Part shown: one piece after another, positions 1-4,756 of the stretch | Layout: each line of letters opens with the position of its first letter | Position numbering within the stretch: the first letter of the stretch is position 1 | Source: Lachnospiraceae bacterium | GTDB taxonomy: Bacteria > Bacillota > Clostridia > Lachnospirales > Lachnospiraceae | Direction: 5' to 3' | NCBI GenBank assembly: GCA_029068665.1 | Contig: JAIECC010000120.1 | Location: 1-5,324, forward strand | DNA: 5,324 nucleotides | Position numbers and translations under genes: made by a program | Notes under the pieces: generated by a model | The model's input: only the letters and a program-made list of their open reading frames with translations | What the model was told of the DNA's origin: nothing | Database searches by the model: none

Positions 1-1
1 G

Positions 2-175
2 CTCACTGCAATCATGATGGTAGTTCGGGGAGTGAGTCAGGTGCTTCAACTGGAATTATCCAAAGGTGTCGATGCCTCCATTTCCGGAATCGCAGGTATT
101 GGTCATATTCTTACCGGAACCGGACTGGTCCTGCTGTTACTATCTTTGAAGAAAAATGCTGGTGCAGATTCATAA
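2..175 (+). CDS. 3' end of a probable membrane protein (partial, enters from left edge)
   Basis: The last 57 codons of a gene whose start lies outside the window, ending at TAA 173-175. I chose this frame because it gives a coherent hydrophobic sequence: a short apolar stretch (IMMVV) near the edge, a polar linker (QLELSKGVD), then an apolar, Gly-rich run (ISGIAGIGHILTGTG followed by LVLLLLSL). It ends in a short basic-polar tail (KKNAGADS), as expected for a last transmembrane helix with a short tail. The competing frame 1 is also open to 184 but reads as a Cys/Arg/Ser-rich sequence without protein-like character, and frame 3 stops almost at once. I do not recognise the family, and too little is visible to assign a function. 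No convincing terminator follows it. Confidence 0.6.
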   Translation, partial: LTAIMMVVRGVSQVLQLELSKGVDASISGIAGIGHILTGTGLVLLLLSLKKNAGADS

Positions 176-307
176 TTCAACATTGATTTCAGGTGCTAAC
201 CATTTCAAATCTTGTATTTGTGGAATCTGTTTATCATCGCCAGTCGCGGTAGCAGGTAACAATACCACCCAAGGTCTATTAATGGAATGCCATATAAAAG
301 TATGCAT
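170..307 (-). other. Unexplained 45-codon open frame on the minus strand, possible gene remnant
   Basis: Read on the minus strand from ATG at 307-305 to TGA at 172-170, this frame encodes a 45-residue peptide of ordinary composition, including RPWVVLLPATATGDD and LKWLAPEINVEL. Upstream in frame there are only a few codons (Tyr and Phe rich) before a stop at 332-334. No Shine-Dalgarno sequence precedes the ATG; the upstream bases are T-rich. It converges on the partial membrane-protein gene and overlaps its end by 6 bases. It could be the tail of a decayed gene, a leaderless small protein, or chance. I do not recognise the peptide and do not claim it is expressed. Confidence 0.2.
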
Positions 308-335
308 TGCAAAAAAGAAGAAATAATAATATCAT
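307..335 (+). promoter_or_regulatory. Candidate sigma-A promoter for the dehydrogenase gene
   Basis: TTGCAA at 307-312 matches the -35 consensus at four of six positions. It is followed after exactly 17 bases by TATCAT at 330-335, which matches TATAAT at five of six. The spacer is A-rich. The -10 box lies about 30 bases before the start codon at 366, leaving a short leader that contains the ribosome site. No operator-like repeat resembling those at 1423 or 4693 is present here. The assignment is a consensus match only. Confidence 0.4.
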
Positions 336-365
336 CCGTATACAAAAGTTGAAAGGAGAAACCAC

Positions 366-1424
366 ATGAACCAATTTCGTTTACCGTACCATTTGTTAGT
401 AGAAGAGGGAATCTTCAACCGGGTCAATGAAGTAATGTCTGACTGTGTACCGGGAATCAGCAACAAGAAGGTGATTATAGTAACTGACCGGAACCTTCAA
501 AAATTGTTTCCGGATACCCTGCAGGAATTGACAAAGGATTTTCATAATAGTGAGATTTATCTGGTAGAGGATGGTTCCTTTGATCAGGCAGTGGACCTTG
601 CAAAATATATTTGTATGCAGGATGTGACCGTAGTGATTGGCTTTGGCGGCGGCATGGTACTGGACCTGGCAAAATACGCTGCCTTTGTCAGTAAAGCAAT
701 CTTTTTGTGTCTGCCGACCACATTAAGCAATGACAGTCTGGCTTCTCCGGTAGCGGTTCTTGGCACCGAGGGCTTGAAGCGCAAGACCTTCCGCTGTACC
801 ATTCCCAGCAGTATTATTGTAGATGTGAACATTATCATGGGGGCTCCGGAAGGACAGTTATTGGCAGGTGTGGGTGATACTATCAGTAAATACACGGCAT
901 TAAATGACTGGAAGCTGGATGCAGAGGCTACCGGGAATCCCATTGACGATTTTGCCTATATGATATCCAAGATGGCATTTAATTCCATTTGTTATAATGA
1001 GGAAAAATCCATAAAGAGTAAGAGCTTTATCAAGGTATTAACTCAGGCCCTGGTCATGGGCGGGCTTGCCATGGAGATTGCGGGAAATTCCAGACCAAGC
1101 AGCGGTGCAGAGCATTTGTTTTGCCATTCCTTAGAAGAGAATTTTGCAGAGGAAGTCTATGTGCCCCATGGGATTGCAGTTGCCATGGGAAGTGTACCGG
1201 CCTGTATGTTTCAGAAGAGAAATATTGGAAAAATCAAGCGGATATTGCATGAATATCAGCTGCCGGTAAAGCCTTCTGACTGGAAGGTAACAGAGGAAAT
1301 ATTTATCGGAGCCTGGCAGCAGGCGAAAAGCACCCGGCCGGACCGGTTTACCATACTGGATACAACGGATTTGAGCAGAGAAGTCTTAAGAGAAATCTAT
1401 GCAATGATGGAGGAAGAGTTTTGA
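366..1424 (+). CDS. sn-glycerol-1-phosphate dehydrogenase-like metal-dependent dehydrogenase (iron-containing alcohol dehydrogenase superfamily)
   Basis: A 352-residue protein of the usual length for the glycerol-1-phosphate dehydrogenase branch, which reduces dihydroxyacetone phosphate with NAD(P)H in the cytoplasm; related members oxidise glycerol or other alcohols. The N-terminal half is a nucleotide-binding domain: VIIVTDRN near residue 36, then the dinucleotide loop GFGGGMVLDLAKY at 92-104. PTTLSND with ASP at 117-128 matches the substrate/cofactor loop of this family. The C-terminal helical half carries the expected metal ligands: Asp171 in GVGDTISKYTALNDW, His250 in RPSSGAEH and His268 in VPHG. 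The start is fixed by AAAGGAG seven to eight bases before ATG 366. In Bacillus the family member AraM makes glycerol-1-phosphate for an archaeal-type ether lipid; whether this protein does so is not shown here, since no prenyltransferase partner is in view. A divergent alcohol or polyol dehydrogenase is the main alternative. Family confidence is high, exact substrate low. Confidence 0.85.
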   Translation: MNQFRLPYHLLVEEGIFNRVNEVMSDCVPGISNKKVIIVTDRNLQKLFPDTLQELTKDFHNSEIYLVEDGSFDQAVDLAKYICMQDVTVVIGFGGGMVLDLAKYAAFVSKAIFLCLPTTLSNDSLASPVAVLGTEGLKRKTFRCTIPSSIIVDVNIIMGAPEGQLLAGVGDTISKYTALNDWKLDAEATGNPIDDFAYMISKMAFNSICYNEEKSIKSKSFIKVLTQALVMGGLAMEIAGNSRPSSGAEHLFCHSLEENFAEEVYVPHGIAVAMGSVPACMFQKRNIGKIKRILHEYQLPVKPSDWKVTEEIFIGAWQQAKSTRPDRFTILDTTDLSREVLREIYAMMEEEF

Positions 1425-1468
1425 TACAATTTAGATACATTTCAATTGTATGATAAAAGCGGTATAAT
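1423..1468 (+). promoter_or_regulatory. Operon promoter with 11-bp tandem repeat operator (probable response-regulator site)
   Basis: GATACAATTTA at 1423-1433 is followed directly by GATACATTTCA at 1434-1444, a direct repeat with an 11-bp period. An ATTGTAT block follows at 1445-1451, and the -10 box TATAAT is a perfect match at 1463-1468. The place for a -35 (1440-1445, TTTCAA) matches TTGACA poorly and lies at the end of the second repeat. Winged-helix regulators of the PhoB/OmpR/PhoP class bind such hexamer-plus-five-base repeats and can substitute for a -35. The same motif recurs before the lipoprotein gene at 4693. The first repeat overlaps the TGA stop of the dehydrogenase gene (1422-1424). 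Autoregulation by the regulator encoded at 1516 is inferred. Confidence 0.6.
1424..1451. repeat. 8-bp perfect inverted repeat within the operon operator
   Basis: ATACAATT at 1424-1431 and AATTGTAT at 1444-1451 are exact reverse complements separated by 12 bases. The second direct repeat (1434-1444) lies mostly between the arms. The right arm can be read as a third, reverse-oriented copy of the GATACA half-site. It may be a third binding position or incidental symmetry of an AT-rich sequence. Confidence 0.45.
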
Positions 1469-1515
1469 GCGATCTGAAATTTAACCGGTAGATAGGCCAG
1501 AGGCAGGAGGAGTAT

Positions 1516-2172
1516 ATGATTAAAATATTAATTGTAGAAGACGAAAAGGCAATATCGGATTTGATTTATATGAATTTGACGGATGCTGGCTATCAGTGTA
1601 CCTGCGCCTTTGATGGTATGACCGCCTGTGATTTGTTGGAGGAGCATACCTATGATCTGGCATTGTTAGATATTATGCTTCCGGAAGTCAATGGATATGA
1701 GCTGCTGGATTATATCCGCCCCTTAGAGATTCCGGTTATTTTTATTACAGCAAAAGCTGCCTTGAAGGATCGGGTAAAAGGGTTGGAATTAGGAGCAGAG
1801 GATTATATTGTAAAGCCTTTTGAGATTGTAGAGCTGCTGGCGCGGGTTAAGGTTGTACTGCGCCGCTATCATAAGCTGGAGGAAGGCAGCCTTGAGATAC
1901 AGGATGTTCGTATTGATATTGAGAAGCGTCTGGTATGGAAGGACCAGAAGGAGATTGAATTGACTCCAAAGGAATTCGAACTTTTGCTGCTCTTTGCCAG
2001 AAATCAGAATATTACCCTGTTTCGGGATAAGATTTATGAGGCGGTTTGGGAGACAGAATTTACCGGAGATACCAGAACTCTGGATCTGCACGTACAGAGA
2101 CTGCGTAAGAAGCTGGGCTTAGAAGGCTGTTTGAAGACGATTTACCGCTGTGGTTATCGGTTAGAGGTATAG
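1516..2172 (+). CDS. OmpR/PhoB-family two-component response regulator
   Basis: A 218-residue cytoplasmic transcription factor of standard length for the family. Residues 1-115 form the receiver domain: acidic pocket at Glu8/Asp9 (ILIVEDE), phosphoacceptor Asp52 in LALLDIMLP, the switch Thr78 in FITAK, and Lys100 in the conserved KPF. Residues about 125-218 form the winged-helix DNA-binding domain, with LTPKEFELLLLF at 149-160, the TRTLDLHVQRLRKKL recognition-helix region at 187-201, and the terminal IYRCGYRLEV hairpin. All phosphorylation residues are intact. AGGAGG at 1505-1510 sits five bases before ATG 1516. The kinase gene begins three bases after its stop, so the two are surely a pair. 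The 11-bp tandem repeats just upstream, and again before the lipoprotein gene, are the type of site this fold binds, which suggests autoregulation and control of the neighbour. The orthologue subgroup and the signal are not identifiable. Confidence 0.95.
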   Translation: MIKILIVEDEKAISDLIYMNLTDAGYQCTCAFDGMTACDLLEEHTYDLALLDIMLPEVNGYELLDYIRPLEIPVIFITAKAALKDRVKGLELGAEDYIVKPFEIVELLARVKVVLRRYHKLEEGSLEIQDVRIDIEKRLVWKDQKEIELTPKEFELLLLFARNQNITLFRDKIYEAVWETEFTGDTRTLDLHVQRLRKKLGLEGCLKTIYRCGYRLEV

Positions 2173-2175
2173 GGT

Positions 2176-3621
2176 ATGAGTTTTAAGCTTAAGGTATTAA
2201 TAACGAATATTATGCTGATGGCGGTAAGCCTGGGGGTGATAGGATACCTGATGATACATAACAGCTATCGGGTATCCATGGATATGCAGATGGACCGGGC
2301 CATGGAGGAGCATCAGATGGTAGTATCTGCTGTAGAATCTGCGGTGGTGGACCTACTGGTAAATGACAGTTTTTACTCTATGGAACAGATTGGTGAAATC
2401 GGTGAAGAAATAGCTGGTACGGTAGAAGGTACCGGTACCAGGTTTTGTTTCTTAGATGGAGAGCGTCAGTACATTTATACCAATGGAGAAGAATTGGATT
2501 TCAACTGGGAGCTGTTGGATTATCTGGAACGTGGAAAGCGGAATTATACCATAGAGGAACAGGATCAAAACGAAATCCTTACTATAGCAAGTCTGATTCG
2601 TGTGAATGACAGTAATATGTATCTGGTGAATCAGCGGGACATTTCTGATATATATCGGGAGAATGAGAAACAGATTCGTTTCTTTCAGATTATTATGGCA
2701 GCGGCTTTGATTGTATGCGGCGGTGCTATTTCTGTTATCAGCTGGTGGCTGACAAAACCCATTGAGCAATTGAATAATACGGCATCCGTTATTGCTTCCG
2801 GGGATTATTCTGTACGGACACAGTTGATATCCAATGATGAAATCGGTGAATTGGCAGAGAAGTTTGACAGCATGGCAGAAGCAATTGAAGGTCATGTGCA
2901 GGAGTTAAAGGATCATGCAAGACAGCAGGAGGATTTTGTGGCAAGCTTTACCCATGAGATTAAGACTCCTATGACTGCGGTAATCGGCTATGCTGATATG
3001 CTCCGTTCGAAGGAAATGGAGAAGGAACAGCAGATATTGACTGCAAACTATATCTTTCAGGAGGGAAAGCGGTTAGAAAGCATGTCTTTGAAGCTGTTTG
3101 ACCTGATTGCCCTGAAAAGGAAGGATATTGAGAAGCAGAAGATTTATGCCCAGGTGTTTGGAGAAGAAATCCAGGATAGCATCCTGCCGATTTTAGAGCG
3201 TGAGGATATTTCATTTTCCGTGGATATGCAGCCGGCCATTCTGGAAGGAGACCGGGATTTGTTGAAGACGGTTTTTATTAACCTGGTGGATAATGCACGG
3301 AAAGCCTCGAAGCCGGGAGATGAGATTCGTATGTGTGGTATATGGAATCGGGAGTCGGAAGGTTCTCCCCTCTATGAAATTCAGGTTCAGGATGACGGCT
3401 GTGGTATACCGGAGGAAGAGGTAAATAAAATTTGTGAAGCTTTTTATATGGTAGACAAGTCCCGGGCAAGAAAGCAGGGAGGGGCAGGGCTGGGACTTGC
3501 AACTACTTCCTTGATTATAGAGGTACATCAGGGAAGATTTCTGATTGAAAGTACAGTGGGGAAAGGAACGACCATGCGTGTTCTTCTGCCGGGAAAGGAG
3601 ATGGATACAAATGAAGCATAG
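2176..3621 (+). CDS. Membrane sensor histidine kinase, partner of the upstream regulator
   Basis: A 481-residue kinase that should autophosphorylate on His and pass the phosphate to Asp52 of the regulator. Transmembrane segment 1 is at about 8-27 (VLITNIMLMAVSLGVIGYLM). An extracytoplasmic sensor region of about 140 residues (28-170) follows; its Phe-Leu-Asp-Gly and Tyr-Thr-Asn-Gly turns suggest a PAS/Cache-like fold, which is an inference. Transmembrane segment 2 is at about 171-191. A HAMP linker follows (about 192-245; KPIEQLN, then SNDEIGELAEKFDSM). The dimerisation/phosphoacceptor helix has His260 in FTHEIKTPMTAVIGYADMLR. The ATPase domain shows the N box with Asn373 (INLVDNARKAS), DDGCGIP at 406-412, and the glycine loop GGAGLGLA at 435-442. 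All catalytic motifs are intact, including the E and T next to the His that support kinase and phosphatase activity. The start follows the regulator stop after three bases, with only a weak AGAGG-like site inside the regulator's 3' end, so translational coupling is likely. Its end overlaps the next gene by 11 bases. Confidence 0.95.
   Translation: MSFKLKVLITNIMLMAVSLGVIGYLMIHNSYRVSMDMQMDRAMEEHQMVVSAVESAVVDLLVNDSFYSMEQIGEIGEEIAGTVEGTGTRFCFLDGERQYIYTNGEELDFNWELLDYLERGKRNYTIEEQDQNEILTIASLIRVNDSNMYLVNQRDISDIYRENEKQIRFFQIIMAAALIVCGGAISVISWWLTKPIEQLNNTASVIASGDYSVRTQLISNDEIGELAEKFDSMAEAIEGHVQELKDHARQQEDFVASFTHEIKTPMTAVIGYADMLRSKEMEKEQQILTANYIFQEGKRLESMSLKLFDLIALKRKDIEKQKIYAQVFGEEIQDSILPILEREDISFSVDMQPAILEGDRDLLKTVFINLVDNARKASKPGDEIRMCGIWNRESEGSPLYEIQVQDDGCGIPEEEVNKICEAFYMVDKSRARKQGGAGLGLATTSLIIEVHQGRFLIESTVGKGTTMRVLLPGKEMDTNEA
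3594..3600 (+). promoter_or_regulatory. Ribosome binding site that sets the start of the third operon gene
   Basis: AAAGGAG lies inside the end of the kinase gene, 10 bases before ATG 3611. The spacing is slightly long but acceptable. The alternative in-frame start is a TTG at 3545 with no such site before it, and it would add 22 polar, Arg/Cys-rich residues ahead of the signal sequence. The 3611 start is therefore preferred. Confidence 0.6.
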
Positions 3622-4615
3622 ATGGAATCGAAAAGAAGTGATGTTTCTGGTCTTAAGTGTTCTGCTTGCGCTCTTTTGTATGATTTTACCGGGAATGCTT
3701 GTCAATGCACAGGCAGACCGCAATAAGAATACCGTTCATCAGGCTTCCGCCTCTTATTATTCCTCTCGCACTCAGACAGCAGTACAGATGACTCTGTATG
3801 AACGGATGAAGCTGATCAGTGGTGAGTGGGAAAGTAATTGGATGGAAGCAGACCAGCAGGAAATGCTGAATATTTCCCGGATACCGGAGGAGAGTCTGCC
3901 CAATCAGCAAAGTGGACAAAAAGGCGACTTAGAGCTGGCAGGCTATTGTTATATGGATTATCAAAGTGTATTGGAGCATGTGGAAGAAGAGCTTCAAGTG
4001 TATTATGAGATCGGTTTCTATCCGGAGGACCCGGAAAGCACATATAGTAACTGGTATCGTCCAACGGTAACGCTGTATCAATTTTCAGATGCCATCTTTG
4101 ATTCCTATGTATGCTATGTATGGCTGGTAGAATTGGAGTATTATGATGGTTCCATGCGGCATACGGTACTGCTGGACGATACCTCCGGTATGATTCTGGC
4201 GGCAGGTATGCAGGGAGAGAACTATAGACTGGATACGCAGTGGATGCGGAAGGCAGAACAGATATCGGAGCTTTCAGGTACATTACTGGATTATTATCAA
4301 AGGATACAGCCTATTCAGTCTACCTTTGATATCGCCGGTACCAATGGATATCAGCCCCAGTATGAATTGTGGAACGAGGTTTATGGTCTGAATGCAGGGC
4401 AGAGAGCCGGCAGTTCCCCGGGACTTGGGCAAAAGCAGATATTGTTAAGTGCCTCAACGGATATTACTTCTTATGCAGAAGCCGTAAGAGAGGTTAAAAA
4501 TATTGTAAATAACGATAAATTCGTATATTCCCTGCGATGGAATGACCGGCAATGCTGGTTTAGTCTGACTCCCTTTACAGTACGGCTGGAGCAGGAGGGA
4601 GCAGGAGAAAATTAA
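3611..4615 (+). CDS. Membrane-anchored or secreted protein of unknown family, third gene of the two-component operon
   Basis: A 334-residue protein from ATG 3611. A longer reading frame opens at TTG 3545 but lacks a ribosome site. The N terminus is a clear export signal: basic MKHRWNRKE, a hydrophobic core at about 11-32 (MFLVLSVLLALFCMILPGML), then VNA-QA, a plausible signal-peptidase I site near residue 33; there is no lipobox cysteine. The rest, about 300 residues, is polar, acidic and Tyr/Trp rich, with no further membrane segment, so it lies outside the membrane. A segment near 169-199 (WLVELEYYDGSMRHTVLLDD, then TSGMILAAG) has the strand, turn and D-x-x-S/T-G-x-I-L rhythm seen in PepSY-like repeats, but this is a resemblance only. 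I do not recognise the family. The 11-base overlap with the kinase gene implies tight co-expression. By analogy with YycH/YycI, which follow the WalRK kinase genes in Bacillus, it may modulate the kinase; that is inference. The gene ends five bases before the terminator. Confidence 0.85.
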   Translation: MKHRWNRKEVMFLVLSVLLALFCMILPGMLVNAQADRNKNTVHQASASYYSSRTQTAVQMTLYERMKLISGEWESNWMEADQQEMLNISRIPEESLPNQQSGQKGDLELAGYCYMDYQSVLEHVEEELQVYYEIGFYPEDPESTYSNWYRPTVTLYQFSDAIFDSYVCYVWLVELEYYDGSMRHTVLLDDTSGMILAAGMQGENYRLDTQWMRKAEQISELSGTLLDYYQRIQPIQSTFDIAGTNGYQPQYELWNEVYGLNAGQRAGSSPGLGQKQILLSASTDITSYAEAVREVKNIVNNDKFVYSLRWNDRQCWFSLTPFTVRLEQEGAGEN

Positions 4616-4620
4616 AAAGG

Positions 4621-4686
4621 AAAAAATTCCCTTTTAAGCAGATAAGTGTGATAAATACACAGGTTTGATTAAAAGGGAATTTTTTT
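4621..4686 (+). terminator. Strong intrinsic terminator closing the regulator-kinase operon, possibly bidirectional
   Basis: A perfect 17-bp inverted repeat: left arm 4621-4637 (six A, TTCCC, TTTTAA) and right arm 4669-4685 (TTAAAA, GGGAA, T run). Seven consecutive T residues at 4680-4686 form the end of the right arm plus one further base. The loop is 31 bases, longer than usual, and contains a small inner hairpin, GTGT at 4646-4649 with ACAC at 4657-4660. The A run on the left gives the minus strand a T tract too, so it could stop transcription in both directions. It begins five bases after the stop codon at 4615. Confidence 0.85.
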
Positions 4687-4692
4687 ATTTCA

Positions 4693-4727
4693 GATACATT
4701 TCGGATACATTTGGATGATACTATAAG
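4693..4727 (+). promoter_or_regulatory. Lipoprotein-gene promoter with 11-bp tandem repeat operator (probable response-regulator site)
   Basis: GATACATTTCG at 4693-4703 is followed directly by GATACATTTGG at 4704-4714, nine of eleven positions being a shared GATACATTT core at an exact 11-bp period. After seven bases comes a -10-like TATAAG at 4722-4727. No TTGACA-like -35 exists; the expected position (4699-4704, TTTCGG) falls inside the repeats. Tandem 11-bp sites ending a few bases before a -10 and replacing the -35 are the known arrangement of PhoB-type activation. The core is the same as at 1434, next to the response-regulator gene. The operator begins only seven bases after the terminator of the operon, so this gene is set up as a separate transcription unit. 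Confidence 0.6.
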
Positions 4728-4756
4728 AAAAGCAAAAAAGAGGAAGGAGCGGTTTT

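Noticed and set aside
206..266. Small hairpins in the left gap (CAAAT/ATTTG at 206-220, GGTA/TACC at 255-266), considered as a terminator or riboswitch
   Set aside because: The stems are only 4-5 bp, no T run follows, and no known riboswitch core is visible.
2414..2441. Hairpin-capable inverted repeat CTGGTAC / GTACCAG with a KpnI-like tandem GGTACCGGTACC inside the kinase gene
   Set aside because: It lies wholly within a well-conserved coding frame and simply encodes a Gly/Thr-rich turn (GTVEGTGT). No T run or start follows it.
3603..3609. GATACAA before the third gene as a further operator copy
   Set aside because: It is a single copy inside coding sequence with no partner at 11 bp and no -10 box at the right distance. 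Other lone GATACA matches, such as those at about 1358, 1896 and 4302, were dismissed for the same reason.
3545..3610. Upstream extension of the third operon gene to a TTG start
   Set aside because: No ribosome site precedes it, the added residues are not signal-like, and it would overlap the kinase gene by 77 bases. ATG 3611 has a ribosome site and starts directly before the signal peptide.
3211..3723. Long minus-strand open frame opposite the kinase and third gene
   Set aside because: It is a shadow of two convincing plus-strand genes, has low-complexity Ser/Pro/Leu/His composition, and shows no domain or ribosome site.
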